From: an archaeon
GTDB lineage: Archaea > Thermoproteota > Nitrososphaeria > Nitrososphaerales > Gagatemarchaeaceae
DNA length: 64,000 bases
Assembly: GCA_021819035.1 (NCBI GenBank)
Contig: JAKASL010000001.1
Span: forward strand, 1,037,524-1,101,523
Direction of reading: 5' to 3'
Both the position numbers and the translations under genes were made by a program. Positions 50,613 through 60,030 of the stretch are shown here, piece by piece; the stretch's first letter is position 1, and the number at the start of each line of letters is the position of its first letter. The notes below the pieces were generated by a model. The model ran no database searches and had not been told where the DNA came from. It saw only the letters and a list, made by a program, of their open reading frames with translations.

Positions 50613-51053
50613 ATGAAGAGACTGCCACTGTTACGGGTCGCCGAAGTCGCCTTCCTTACCACAAGGACCGAGGAATGCGCCAAATTCTACCGAAAGATCG
50701 GGCTCGAATTTCCGGTTCGTCCGGACAAGAAACACATTCATTTCGCTGACGTAGGCGAACAATATTTCGGATTCGCCCACGAAGACAGAGGATTCATGAG
50801 CGGGTATGGAGACGAAATGGTCAAGGCCCCTCTGCACGTCGCGTTCGAAGTCCAACCTGACAAGTTAGACGAGTGCATTCGATTCCTGGAGCGCGAGGGT
50901 GTAAAGTGCAGCCCCAAAATCGAAAACTCGAGAGGCTGGCACGGCTCTCAACGGGCATGGAGCACATACTTCTCAGACCCGGCGGGCAACATCATGGAGT
51001 TGTGGGCGCCACAAAGGCGAACGCAGAACCCGCCTTCACCGGCGACGGATTAA
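50613..51053 (+). CDS. VOC-family protein (glyoxalase/bleomycin resistance fold)
   Basis: A 146-residue vicinal-oxygen-chelate protein. The first beta-alpha-beta unit has VAEVAFLTTRTEECAKFYRKIGLEF, the second APLHVAFEVQPDKLDECIRFLEREGVK, ending SDPAGNIMELWAPQ with the typical metal Glu. Likely metal ligands are His57 (KHIHF region), His89 and Glu near 131. Substrate unknown. CTTTAAG at about 50578-50584 is a plausible TATA box. Confidence 0.87.
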   Translation: MKRLPLLRVAEVAFLTTRTEECAKFYRKIGLEFPVRPDKKHIHFADVGEQYFGFAHEDRGFMSGYGDEMVKAPLHVAFEVQPDKLDECIRFLEREGVKCSPKIENSRGWHGSQRAWSTYFSDPAGNIMELWAPQRRTQNPPSPATD

Positions 51054-51186
51054 CCTGGAAGCGAGCTACGCGCTGTCTGATGCGATTGCCCATGTAGACT
51101 GGTGACGCTACCTGATCGCACATCGAGCGGAATGCTAGAGTCAAGCCCTTCCGGCCGAACAAGGCGCATAGTTAGCCCATCAAAGC

Positions 51187-51211
51187 TGGGGCCGGCCGGA
51201 TTCAAACCGAT
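51187..51211 (-). other. tRNA 3'-end-like fragment (possible attachment site)
   Basis: On the minus strand the T-loop TTTGAAT is followed by CCGGC and CGGCCCC plus A, which reads like a T-stem, an acceptor 3' strand and a discriminator base. Three of five T-stem pairs are Watson-Crick and one is G-T. The matching 5' half of a tRNA is absent upstream, so it is at most a fragment. Confidence 0.4.
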
Positions 51212-51266
51212 TTAGGTTCACATTCCGGGCTCGTTAAGTAGCCTGCGAGGCATCATTCGTCAAGCA

Positions 51267-51353
51267 ATGTCGACCCTCTCGCGCTCGAAGCACAGGAACC
51301 TCCTCGACGACCCCAACTTCCGCAGGTGGTGCGAGAACGTGGCGAGGGGGACG
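51267..51353 (+). pseudogene. tyrosine recombinase (integrase) N-terminal remnant
   Basis: From ATG 51267 the frame encodes KHRNLLDDPNFRRWCENVAR within about 29 codons, resembling the start of archaeal tyrosine recombinases (typically LL-D--VRRWYENLARGS). After GT A the similarity is lost and the frame stops near 51406. No catalytic domain is found, so the gene is broken. Close to a tRNA-end-like sequence, as expected for an integrated element. Confidence 0.5.
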
Positions 51354-51586
51354 GCCTGCCCGCCGCGCAGACTCGCTCCTGCCCTCGTTGCAACGCAGTT
51401 AACATGACTGCCTGGGTCTGGGTGGCGTCATTCACGAACGTCGCCCCGTGGGAGGCGGAAGTCAGGCGCTCGGAAGGAACATTTCGGTGTCACCATAGTC
51501 AAAGATAGAACTAACCCTGATCGGCGCTCCGTGGTCTCGCCGACCTCAGGTACAAGGTCCTCTTCGAGGACCCCGTTCATGTTCGT

Positions 51587-51634
51587 TCATTTCGGTTCAT
51601 TTTTCTGCTTCTTTTGCGTTTTTGTCTTTCTTCT
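51587..51634 (+). terminator. T-rich tract
   Basis: A 48-nt stretch with many T runs (TTTTTCTGCTTCTTTTGCG, TTTTTGTCTTTCTTC), which is the kind of sequence that terminates archaeal transcription. It could end transcripts coming from either integrase remnant or VOC gene. Confidence 0.4.
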
Positions 51635-51729
51635 AATCGAGATGCTTGGATAACACGGCGCGCCGGATGGCGTCAGCCGTCCAAATTGTTTGGCGGATGC
51701 CTCTGCATCCCGGACGTAGGCGCAGCGAG

Positions 51730-52179
51730 TCAGGGACCAGGAACAGCGACCATCTCCTTGAGGCCGTCAAACAACTGCTCTACGATTTTCTCTGCCTGTC
51801 CTGCGACCAGCCTCTGGCCGACCGACGCCAGCATTCCGCTTATCTCAGCTTCTGCTGACCACTTTATCGTCACCTCGCCCTGCGGGCCGTCCAGCAGGTC
51901 TATGATGGTCTCGAGGGATATTGCGCTCCGTATGCCTGTCCCATGGGCCACAATCTTCGCATGCGTTGGACGAACCTTCTCGACCACGTTGAAGTGCATG
52001 TCGAAGTTCCCGTGGAAGAATGGGACGCCCGCTTTGATGACGGCTGTGTATTCGTCAGGAGAATTGACTTCGAGCTTTTGGAGGTCGGGCATGCATTTCG
52101 AAAGCTCCTCCGGGTTCATCAGGAGGGCGAACACTCGGTCTTTCGTTGTTTTCACCTCGAACGCCCCATCAAAGTGCAA
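51730..52179 (-). CDS. CoxG-like SRPBCC protein
   Basis: A 149-residue SRPBCC/CoxG family protein (MHFDGAFEVKTTKDRVFALLMNPEELSKCMPDL and GMLASVGQRLVAGQAEKIVEQLFDGLKE), a hydrophobic-pocket fold whose CoxG members help CO dehydrogenase assembly. No CO dehydrogenase genes are in the window, so binding of a ligand in the catabolic island is an alternative. TTG start. Downstream of the MFS gene on the same strand (189-nt gap). Confidence 0.8.
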   Translation of the reverse strand: MHFDGAFEVKTTKDRVFALLMNPEELSKCMPDLQKLEVNSPDEYTAVIKAGVPFFHGNFDMHFNVVEKVRPTHAKIVAHGTGIRSAISLETIIDLLDGPQGEVTIKWSAEAEISGMLASVGQRLVAGQAEKIVEQLFDGLKEMVAVPGP

Positions 52180-52368
52180 ACTTGAGTTTCACCCCTCCCT
52201 GCGGGAGTTTATCCACAATGACTTCGCTTTCATATCCTGCATACACCTCAAATTTTTCGTGTTGCGTTATTTATCTCTGAAGTGCGCTGTTTGTGTCTCC
52301 AACCAGACGGAACCAAGTAGGGCCGTGTGTCACAGTCATAATCCACGAAGATAGGCTAAGACTACGGC

Positions 52369-53721
52369 TCAGTTGGTTCCTATTGCCTCGAGGCTTTTCC
52401 CCTCAGTCTTCCCACGCGTCCCAAGGAATACGAATCCGCCTATTGCGCCCATTAAGCCGAGAACGCCGTAAATCACAAACAATCCTGTCGGGTGGAACAT
52501 GGATAATAGGATTGGTCCAATGAAGACAGAGAGGGCACCGTTAGTCCTATTGAGGAATATTCCATATCCTGCGCCAACACCGCGTATCCTTGTGGGATAG
52601 AGCTCCCCGGCCCAGCTCATCGCGATGTTGAACCAGAAGATGTCGAGAAATGAAATCGCAATCACACTGGCGGCAAGCGCGTAGATGTTGCTCCTTGTGA
52701 CTAAGATTAGAAAGTCGACAATCGCCATTCCCACTGAGCCTATCACGAACATGTGGACCCTGCTTACCCTGTCGCCTATCAGTATCACAGTAAGCCCGCT
52801 GACCACCCATGGGATGTACTCGAACAGAACGGACCCAATCAGGGAGAAGGTCTTGCTGAAACCGAAGGCATTGAGGACCAACGGAGCCTCGGTCCCTAGA
52901 GTCCCAGGCGTGAAGTTGACAAAGAAGACCGCAAACACGAGGCCGATGGCTATGGTAAGGTACTGCTTCGAGAAGAAGAGCTTCAGGTCAGAGATGGTAG
53001 ATTTCGTGACCTTGATGGAATCTGGTTCTACCATGATGTGCCCAACTCTTCGAAGCGCGTCAGAGGCTTCCTTAGTCTTCCCCTTCAAGGCAAGCCACCT
53101 CGGGGATTCCGGCACTCCAAGCCTGAGAATCACACCCAACAACGCAGGGATGGCGCCCGATGCGAGGGTCACCCTCCATTGAGTCTCCGAGATTCCATAG
53201 ATAGTGTATGTCCAATAACCTACAAGCGCACCTATGACTGCGGCAATTAGGAAGAGCAGCCAGAAGACAGAGTTAAGCCTCCCCCTCAGCTTCTTAGGAG
53301 CGAACTCCTGTAGGAGCGACAGAGCCGCAGGATAATCGCCACCTGCGGCCAGACCCATTATGAATCGAAATGTGTAGAGCTCTAACAGGTTGGTGACGAT
53401 TAGCCCAGACAAGAGCGCAAAGACAGCTAGGATTACCAAGTCTATCACGAAGACAAGTCTGCGCCCTACCACATCCGCGAGGCGGCCCCAGAGAAGGGCT
53501 CCAAGCAATGACCCTATGAAGAACAGAGCCAGTGACACTGAAATCGAGTTCACCGTGTGGAAGTATGCTTCGAGGCTGAATGTCGATCCAGTGAGAGTGA
53601 ATTGGTTATACGAATCTGTGAACGCTCCTATGGCCGTCAGGATGGTGACGATGAGCAGAGTGCCCCTATAGGGGGCATTGTCCAGAGCTTCGATTCCTGT
53701 TCCTGACGCATGCTCTGTCAA
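52369..53721 (-). CDS. MFS transporter (sugar/organic acid porter type)
   Basis: A 450-residue 12-helix permease. Motif A, GRLADVVGRR, lies between helices 2 and 3, and RWLALKGKTKEASDALRRVG after helix 6 is typical of sugar-porter and aromatic-acid:H+ symporter subfamilies. Signature PESPRWLALKG supports the sugar-porter branch. TTG start about 34 nt from a TATATA box. Probably imports the substrate of the catabolic island. Confidence 0.88.
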   Translation of the reverse strand: MTEHASGTGIEALDNAPYRGTLLIVTILTAIGAFTDSYNQFTLTGSTFSLEAYFHTVNSISVSLALFFIGSLLGALLWGRLADVVGRRLVFVIDLVILAVFALLSGLIVTNLLELYTFRFIMGLAAGGDYPAALSLLQEFAPKKLRGRLNSVFWLLFLIAAVIGALVGYWTYTIYGISETQWRVTLASGAIPALLGVILRLGVPESPRWLALKGKTKEASDALRRVGHIMVEPDSIKVTKSTISDLKLFFSKQYLTIAIGLVFAVFFVNFTPGTLGTEAPLVLNAFGFSKTFSLIGSVLFEYIPWVVSGLTVILIGDRVSRVHMFVIGSVGMAIVDFLILVTRSNIYALAASVIAISFLDIFWFNIAMSWAGELYPTRIRGVGAGYGIFLNRTNGALSVFIGPILLSMFHPTGLFVIYGVLGLMGAIGGFVFLGTRGKTEGKSLEAIGTN

Positions 53722-53751
53722 GCGGCTCCAACAGAAACGGCCTCGTTGATT

Positions 53752-53758
53752 GATATAT
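53752..53758 (-). promoter_or_regulatory. TATA box for MFS gene
   Basis: The minus strand reads GCATATATCA about 32 nt upstream of the TTG start at 53721. Confidence 0.55.
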
Positions 53759-53948
53759 GCATTGAATGTGCAGTTTGCAGACCCAATGCAGGCCTTGAAG
53801 TAGCGGCCTAACGCAATACTGACAGACAGCTAAGGCACTCATCTGCGAGGCGAAATCTCTTGTCTTCAAGGTGATACGCATTCGATCAAGGTCGGCCTTT
53901 GAGGAGGCCCCCCCTTCACAGATCTGCGCGCGGGGGACACAGAATCTG

Positions 53949-55199
53949 CTATGTTGTGTGCTGAGCGTGGCGCTGGCTCTGTCTGGCCAACTCCAGGAAT
54001 TCTTCCTCACTCAGCGGACGCTTCTTCGCAATCGCCTTCTCTTTGACTCTCCACAGCACGTCATCGACCGAAGCGTCACTCAGCTGGAGGCCATGCTTTT
54101 CTGCTATGTAGAGCACCGAATCCCTCCCGCTTTTCTTTCCGAGGATTATCTTGACTCCGTCGTGTCCGACGAGCTCTGGAACGAATGGGTACATCTCCAA
54201 GGGTTTGTGGAGCATTTCAAGCCTCTTCCACCAGCCTGTAACTATCCCAGACTCCACAGTGAATATGTCGTCCCCTACAATCGCCTTCTGAGGCGGGACC
54301 TCCACCCCCGACAGTGACCTGACCAGTTTTGACAGCCTTCTCAGCTTCTCCAGCTTGATGTCGCACTTCACGCCGTAGAGGAACCTCAGGCTCATCACAA
54401 GCTCCTCCAGTGGCGTGTTCCCAGTCCTTTCCCCAATCCCGTTCACAGTGACGTGGGCCACATCCGCCCCCGCCATGATGGCGGCGATGGAATTTGCTAC
54501 GCCGAGGCCGAAGTCATTATGGGCGTGTATCTCCACCGGCTTGTGCAACAGTGCCTTCATCTTCTTTACGAAGTATGCTGTCGCCTGGGGGTTCATCACG
54601 CCGAAAGTGTCTGCAAGGGCTAGGGCGTCCATGTGTCCCTCCTTCGCCACTCTACCGACGAGCCTGCGTATGTCGTCCATAGACGCTCGTGTTGAATCTA
54701 TGGTGAAGAAAGTCACTTTGAGCCCGTGAGCGTGGGCATAGCTCGTCGCTTCGATTGATCGGTTTACCGCGTCTTCTGGTTTCCACCCGTAGCCGTCCCT
54801 TATCAGATGACTACTCGAAGGAATCTCCATGACTATCCCGTCGACATCGACGCTAAGTGCGGCTTCCACGTCTGTTTTCATGCATCTCGAGAAAGCGTAC
54901 ACCTTCGACTGCAATCCGAGGTGGGCAATCTCTTTAATTGCCTCCTTGTCATCTGGGGATACAGAAGGAAGGCCAGCCTCTATCCTATTCACCCCCGCCT
55001 CGTCCAGAGCCTGCGCTATCCTGATCTTCTCATCCTTCCTGAAAGTCACCTTCGGCTGCTGTTCGCCATCCCTGAGCGTCACATCGTGGATTGCTATCTT
55101 CTTCGGAAGACCCTTCAGACTTTCTCTAACCTCGGAGAGATAGTTGTAGAAACTGACGTAGTGCTCCGAGGTTCTCCAGTTTCGCTTGCTCTGGCTCAT
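53949..55199 (-). CDS. DRE-TIM metallolyase (2-isopropylmalate/homocitrate synthase-like)
   Basis: A 416-residue HMGL-like enzyme. The DRE motif TLRDGEQ (41-47), PEIHAHND-type metal ligands in VEIHAHNDFGLGVANS, and VNGIGERTGNTPLEEL are diagnostic. It lacks the C-terminal LeuA regulatory domain, so resembles homocitrate or citramalate synthases or CMS-like enzymes. It condenses acetyl-CoA with a 2-oxo acid. Its start overlaps the stop of the FAD oxidase gene by 4 nt, tying it to a catabolic rather than amino acid context. Confidence 0.85.
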   Translation of the reverse strand: MSQSKRNWRTSEHYVSFYNYLSEVRESLKGLPKKIAIHDVTLRDGEQQPKVTFRKDEKIRIAQALDEAGVNRIEAGLPSVSPDDKEAIKEIAHLGLQSKVYAFSRCMKTDVEAALSVDVDGIVMEIPSSSHLIRDGYGWKPEDAVNRSIEATSYAHAHGLKVTFFTIDSTRASMDDIRRLVGRVAKEGHMDALALADTFGVMNPQATAYFVKKMKALLHKPVEIHAHNDFGLGVANSIAAIMAGADVAHVTVNGIGERTGNTPLEELVMSLRFLYGVKCDIKLEKLRRLSKLVRSLSGVEVPPQKAIVGDDIFTVESGIVTGWWKRLEMLHKPLEMYPFVPELVGHDGVKIILGKKSGRDSVLYIAEKHGLQLSDASVDDVLWRVKEKAIAKKRPLSEEEFLELARQSQRHAQHTT

Positions 55200-56602
55200 C
55201 TAACAGTTTCGCCTCTCTCCCGACCTAGCCTTCTGTTCCGGGAACGGGCACTCGAAGCATGGTCATCATATCCCAAATCCATGTACTTTCCTGGGTTCAT
55301 CAAGTCTTTCGGGTCGATTCCGCGCTTTATCACTTTCATCAGCCTCAGCGCTTCTTCCCCACCGTGCGCAGTGAGCTGCTCCACTAGCAACTTGGCTTTC
55401 TCGGACCCAACTCCATGTTCTCCAGTGATTGTGCCCCCCACTCCAATCGCGTATCTGCATATCTCCTCGAAGGCCGTCTCCGCCGCCTTGGTGGACGCTG
55501 CGTCGTTCTTGTCGAATAAGATTACCGGGTGGACGTTACCGTCGCCGGCATGGCCCACCACTGGAATCTTAAGCTTGTACTTCGAGGCAACGCGTCGAAC
55601 CAAGTCCAAATACTCTACCAACTTGTTTATTGGGACTACCACGTCCTCTGGCCGTGTCCCAGTCGAGATGCTCTTCAGGGCCACCAGAGCCTGCGCCCTG
55701 GCCTGGTAGAGTTCCTCCGCTTCCTTTTCGTCCTTGGCTATTGTTATCTTCCTAGCTCCGGAGTCTCGGAAAATCCGAGAGGCCCTCTCGACGTTGGGCT
55801 CGTCAATGTCCACCAGTAAGGTCGCTTCCGCTTCGTCCCATTTGGTCTGGAATGCCTGGTTTACAGCCATCACGTTCTCTCTGTCCATGAACTCCATTAT
55901 AGTGGGGACAATCCTAGAGGTCCTGAAGGCGAGGATTGCTTTACTGGCTGAAGCCCAGTCGTCGAACAGGACGACCAGACGCCTGACCGGAACGGTCGGA
56001 AGTGGGATTATCTTCAGATATGCTTGCGTGATGATTCCGAGGGTCCCTTCGCTCCCGATGAACAGATGGACGAGATTGTATCCTGCCCTGTTCTTCGGCA
56101 GAGGTTCACCGAGCCAAGTCGTCTTGCCGTTGGGAAGCACCACTTTCAAGGCCAACACCCAGTCTCGCATCGTACCGTACTTTACGCATCTCATCCCTCC
56201 AGAGCCCTCGGAGACGGCACCACCGACTGTGCAGGCGAAGCTGCTCGCGGGGTCGGGCGGGAAGAAGAATCCACTCCTCTTCAACTCCTTGTTGAGGTCA
56301 TCCAGGATCATGCCTGGTTGCACCAAGACGTTCCAGTTCACAAGGTCCACTTTGAGTATCTTGTTGAGGTAGCGCATGTCAATGACAATCCCTCCCTCCA
56401 AGACCACAGCGCCGGTCAGGCTTGTGCCGGCCCCCCATGGCACTAACTTCAGATTGTACCTATTAGCTATCTTCACGATTTGCGGAATTTGTTCTTCTAA
56501 CCGAGGGCGGACGACGACCAAGGGAGTCGCTTCGAAGTCTGCCATGTCTTTCTTGTAGTTGGTCAGCTTCGGTCCATCTAGTATCGTATCATCGGGACCC
56601 AC
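55196..56602 (-). CDS. FAD-linked oxidase, GlcD/D-lactate dehydrogenase type
   Basis: A 468-residue flavoprotein. The PCMH FAD-binding domain has PWGAGTSLTGAVV (55-67) and DPASSFACTVGGAVSEGSGG; the C-terminal domain includes VVGHAGDGNVHPVI and GTITGEHGVGSEK, as in glycolate oxidase GlcD and D-2-hydroxyacid dehydrogenases. It oxidises 2-hydroxy acids to 2-oxo acids. The GTG 56602 start is the first standard one, yet in-frame codons just upstream still look family-like (LDAIEELKSVVGPD), so the N terminus is uncertain. 61 nt after the DapA-like gene. Confidence 0.88.
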   Translation of the reverse strand: MGPDDTILDGPKLTNYKKDMADFEATPLVVVRPRLEEQIPQIVKIANRYNLKLVPWGAGTSLTGAVVLEGGIVIDMRYLNKILKVDLVNWNVLVQPGMILDDLNKELKRSGFFFPPDPASSFACTVGGAVSEGSGGMRCVKYGTMRDWVLALKVVLPNGKTTWLGEPLPKNRAGYNLVHLFIGSEGTLGIITQAYLKIIPLPTVPVRRLVVLFDDWASASKAILAFRTSRIVPTIMEFMDRENVMAVNQAFQTKWDEAEATLLVDIDEPNVERASRIFRDSGARKITIAKDEKEAEELYQARAQALVALKSISTGTRPEDVVVPINKLVEYLDLVRRVASKYKLKIPVVGHAGDGNVHPVILFDKNDAASTKAAETAFEEICRYAIGVGGTITGEHGVGSEKAKLLVEQLTAHGGEEALRLMKVIKRGIDPKDLMNPGKYMDLGYDDHASSARSRNRRLGRERGETVR

Positions 56603-56663
56603 TACTGATTTCAGCTCCTCGATTGCGTCGAGCTCGGCCCTGGCCGTGTTTCGCGCACCCGCC

Positions 56664-57623
56664 TTAGTATTCGGGCTTTACTTGCTCGAGGTACTTCCCA
56701 ATCTCTTTCTTCAGGTATTCGCCTACGCCCTTGGTTGAGTGGGGGGTCCTAGAAGTCTTGATTAATCCCATCTGTTTGAGAACTTCCTGGGGCATTATAT
56801 CCTCCGTCCACCCGAACTGAAACCCATACATCAAGTCGACCAAGGGAAGTATCTTCAACTGCCAGATGTGCCTCGCCTTGTCTATGTTCCCGCTCTTGAA
56901 CTCCTTCCACATCAGGACGTGTTCGGCAGGGAGAACCCCCGCAATGTAGCCGGTGAGGCCCACGGGCCGGTTCGGCTTGTCCCACATGCTATGGAGTTGG
57001 TGAAACTGGAAGTAAGACTTCCCTGCTATGATTTTGATTCTGCTCTCGACCATACCATTTACCATGGTGGTGTAGGACATCATGTCGCGTGGGCCGGCCT
57101 TCACAAACTGGACCATGGGAGCTGCCTTCTCAATCTTCCTTATTGTCTCCGGAGGCATTACCCCAGGCCACGCGCTCGGAGTGTTGTAGAAGCCTACGGG
57201 GATGCTGACCGCTTCGCTGACTCTGTGAAAGTGCTCCACGATGTCATTCACCGGATCGGAGCCCAGAGGATGGTCGATGGGCGGACCGGTCATGAAAATT
57301 GCGTCTGTCCCCGCGTCTTGGACTTCTTTTGCGCGCTTAACTGCCGTTTCGGTATCAAAGGCAGAGGCACCCATATAGCAGGGCACTTTCCCGTTGACTT
57401 CGTCGACTAATATCTTGGTGATTTCCTTTCTTTCAGCATCGCTGTAATGGAAGTCGGCTCCTGCATTAACACCAATGGCATCGACCCCCTTCTCAATCAT
57501 CCAGCGCAGATGGCGTCGGAAACTCTCCTTGTCGAGTTCGCCGTCCTCCTTGCATGGCAGGTACTTGGTAGCGAGCGCAGCCACCCCTTCAATTGGCTTC
57601 TTGGGCATGATTTTTTCTTCCAT
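56664..57623 (-). CDS. dihydrodipicolinate synthase/N-acetylneuraminate lyase family protein
   Basis: A 319-residue class I aldolase-type TIM barrel. Tyr146 (GFYNTPS) and Schiff-base Lys175 (VQFVKAGPRD) match DapA/NAL positions. The GxxGE-type pyruvate-binding motif reads GVNAGADF here, so the substrate differs from true DapA, and a hydratase-aldolase or 2-keto-3-deoxy-acid aldolase role is likely. It begins the three-gene operon dapA-like, GlcD-like, HMGL-like. Not for lysine biosynthesis, judging by context. Confidence 0.83.
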   Translation of the reverse strand: MEEKIMPKKPIEGVAALATKYLPCKEDGELDKESFRRHLRWMIEKGVDAIGVNAGADFHYSDAERKEITKILVDEVNGKVPCYMGASAFDTETAVKRAKEVQDAGTDAIFMTGPPIDHPLGSDPVNDIVEHFHRVSEAVSIPVGFYNTPSAWPGVMPPETIRKIEKAAPMVQFVKAGPRDMMSYTTMVNGMVESRIKIIAGKSYFQFHQLHSMWDKPNRPVGLTGYIAGVLPAEHVLMWKEFKSGNIDKARHIWQLKILPLVDLMYGFQFGWTEDIMPQEVLKQMGLIKTSRTPHSTKGVGEYLKKEIGKYLEQVKPEY

Positions 57624-57686
57624 TCTGAGGTATTTCTTCTTTGAATGGCGTAAGGAATCTTTGGTGGGAAGACAGTACGATGGACG

Positions 57687-58757
57687 TTATCTGACCGGGC
57701 GGGGCTGCGGTACCCCGTATGAGTTCTGAATCGGCCACGGCTGCCACTGCTCGTTGAGTAGCTTCCGGTAGCTCACCTTCTTTGCGATGAGGCGGTCTAG
57801 CATGTCGTGTACTATTTTGCGTTCCTCGAAGAGCAGCCGTTGTAGGTCTTGGTCGGCGTTGTCCTGAGAGGCGTTGTGGCTGATTAGCAGGTCCAACCCA
57901 GAAAGCGAAGTCCTCACTATGAGCATTGCCCTGTTGATTATATCAATTTGCCCGCCGATTCGATTCTTCCTGCTGTTGAGGTGGCTCTCCCCAGAGTCCC
58001 GTTGGACGAGAAATCGTTTCCGCTCCAGGCGCCTGTGCGCGCAGACCTCGGCGTCCTTCCGGCAGGTATCCAGAACCTGGGATACTGCCTCGGGGGCCCG
58101 AATCCCATCGTCTTGCATCAGTCGTACCGCTCTCCGGATCTGTCTGAAAGAGAGATGGTTCTTCTCTATCTCGCCCAGGAGTTCCGTTTGTGAAATGGGA
58201 TTCTTCAGCCAGACGAGTTCAGTTGCGTAGGCTGATTTCAGTAGGCGCCTACTGATTCTCTCCTGAATCTCCTTCGGGAGACCAAGCAGCATGAGCCTGT
58301 GGGACACGTATTCTTCGCTCTTGCTTATCCTCCTCGCGAGAACTGTGACACTCCCTCTTCCGAAGGAAGATATGTAGAGCTCGAATGCTTGCGCCTCTTC
58401 GATTGGATTTAGGCTCCTTCTCTGGACGTTCTCAGCTAGGGCGACCTCCATCGCCTCTTGGTCAGATAAGTTCAACACGACACAACTCACAGACCGCTGC
58501 GACAACCTCTTGCAAGCGAAGAGCCTCCTATGGCCGCAGATCAGTTCGAATTTGTGGCCGAAGGGGTCTGGGTGCTCAGCGACTCTCACAATGAGGGGTT
58601 CAAGGAGGCCGTGCTTCTGAATTGATAACGCCAGGTCTAGTATCTGATTATCCTCCTCAGGGGAGGACCTCAAGCTGAGGAAATTCGAGTCCGCGATGTC
58701 ATCCACTCTCACGACTTGCGCCTTGCCGTAGCGAAGTGCAGCCCTCAAGGGCGCCAT
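57687..58757 (-). CDS. ParB/Srx-domain protein
   Basis: A 356-residue protein with an N-terminal ParB nuclease/CTPase domain: DLALSIQKHGLLEPLIVR, GHRRLFA (75-81, usually GERRxxA) and ENVQRRSLNPIEEAQAF (109-125), followed by a helix-turn-helix zone (SVTVLARRISKSEEYVSHRL). C-terminal 130 residues are unfamiliar. ParB proteins usually serve plasmid partition or as transcription factors. No ParA is encoded nearby. Same strand as the TrmB-type gene upstream (92-nt gap). Confidence 0.78.
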   Translation of the reverse strand: MAPLRAALRYGKAQVVRVDDIADSNFLSLRSSPEEDNQILDLALSIQKHGLLEPLIVRVAEHPDPFGHKFELICGHRRLFACKRLSQRSVSCVVLNLSDQEAMEVALAENVQRRSLNPIEEAQAFELYISSFGRGSVTVLARRISKSEEYVSHRLMLLGLPKEIQERISRRLLKSAYATELVWLKNPISQTELLGEIEKNHLSFRQIRRAVRLMQDDGIRAPEAVSQVLDTCRKDAEVCAHRRLERKRFLVQRDSGESHLNSRKNRIGGQIDIINRAMLIVRTSLSGLDLLISHNASQDNADQDLQRLLFEERKIVHDMLDRLIAKKVSYRKLLNEQWQPWPIQNSYGVPQPRPVR

Positions 58758-58849
58758 ATCCAGGCAGCCTGTGGTAGATTAGTAGGTGACGGTATCAAGC
58801 TGCTACCTACAAGTGCTGAATCAGGCTGTCCGCCTCTGGCGGCGGTCCG

Positions 58850-59806
58850 TTATCTCGTGATGCTACTCTCAGACAGGTTGGAAGGCGTAGGAGCCAACAG
58901 CTTCTTGCTCCATTGCGTTTCGCGTTTTGCGGCTACATCTCTCGGGGTTGGGAAGTCGTCGGCGCCCTCCCAGAGGTGCTCGAAGAGGAAGCACAGTACG
59001 CTCGCAAAATTCGGGTCGCTCAGGACGAAGTAGCTATCTGAGTCGCCCGACCCCAACAAGGAGGCGTCATCATACTTAGCACTAAGCATGGTGATAGATC
59101 TATCGACGACTATGAACTTAAAATGTATGTCTCTGACATGCCGAAGCTGTACAACCTTGGCGAGCCTCCTCGCGTAAGTTAGATTATCCTTCTGCACCTC
59201 ACCTATCATTTTGATGGAGACGCCCCTCTCGGCGGCTTTCTTGTACTCCTTGGTCAGGCCGAGCAGAAACGCCCTCTTCAGGCCATTGCCTGATGTTATC
59301 TTCAAGATTTCATGTCTGGAGTCCCTAATCAGTTGCTTCATCTCCCTGAAATACGACTCCCTTCCCTTGGAAAACCTGTAGTCGCTCTGGCCGTTTCCAG
59401 TCACCTCCGACCTTGGCTTCCGAGCCTTGTTGGCCATCTCAAGAGCTTCTAGACTGGTTTGAACTTCAGAGGCTACGTCCTTCAGAGCTAGCAGTTCGGA
59501 CTCCTTCCTCTTCAGAATCCAAGAGAGCGCCTCTTTGGGGTCCACAGCGGTGAATCGCCTCGGGGAACCGATATGGAGGTCCAAGAGCCCCAAATCACTG
59601 AGCTCCCGCAGCTTCCTGTACACGTCAACCCTATGAATGCTGAGTCGCCGCGAAATCTCTCCAGCCGAGGTGGATTCCCTTCCCAGAAGATAGAGGTACA
59701 ATTTCACCTGATTGGGCGACAGGCCGAAGGGCGCCAATGCCTCGACCAGCGTTTGAACACTCTTCTTCTCGACATCCTGTGTTTCGGAATCCCCTCTTCC
59801 CGACAA
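58850..59806 (-). CDS. TrmB-family transcription regulator
   Basis: A 318-residue regulator. An N-terminal winged helix (LSPNQVKLYLYLLGRESTSAGEISRRLSIHRVDVYRKLREL) is followed by a coiled linker and a C-terminal TrmB-type/PLD-like domain (SRHEILKITSGNGLKRAFLLG, HFKFIVVDRSITML). TrmB proteins respond to sugars. It probably controls the island genes on both sides. Confidence 0.83.
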   Translation of the reverse strand: MSGRGDSETQDVEKKSVQTLVEALAPFGLSPNQVKLYLYLLGRESTSAGEISRRLSIHRVDVYRKLRELSDLGLLDLHIGSPRRFTAVDPKEALSWILKRKESELLALKDVASEVQTSLEALEMANKARKPRSEVTGNGQSDYRFSKGRESYFREMKQLIRDSRHEILKITSGNGLKRAFLLGLTKEYKKAAERGVSIKMIGEVQKDNLTYARRLAKVVQLRHVRDIHFKFIVVDRSITMLSAKYDDASLLGSGDSDSYFVLSDPNFASVLCFLFEHLWEGADDFPTPRDVAAKRETQWSKKLLAPTPSNLSESSITR

Positions 59807-60030
59807 TTGTCACTCGCTTCTAGCTTGACCTGCCCGAGATAATTACGCGTATCCCTTGCTTGCTGCGTGGACTCTTGCAGCCACCAAGCTCTAACACCCT
59901 TTACGCGTGGGGGTCGTGGTCCAGGGTCTCTGGCAGACATAGTCTGGCCGCCCCCACTCATTGACCACCTTCGCGATTGTCAATCTCTCATTTCAGCCTT
60001 AAATCAATTCGGCATTCCGACGGATTCTGA

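Larger units (their letters stand above)
51054..51729. other. decayed region with integrase and tRNA-end remnants
   Basis: About 675 nt without an intact gene. It contains a tRNA 3'-end-like sequence (51187-51211), a short integrase-like fragment (51267-51353) and a T-rich tract (51587-51634). Open frames such as 51326-51508 (with a CPRC pair) look degenerate. Probably a decayed integration site. Confidence 0.55.

Noticed and set aside
51326-51508. 60-codon frame with a CPRC motif, possible zinc ribbon
   Set aside because: Only one Cys pair, the second half reads RCHHS, and it overlaps the integrase remnant in decayed DNA.
53722-53948. Short frames between the MFS and HMGL-like genes
   Set aside because: No recognisable product or start context; the stretch holds the MFS TATA box.
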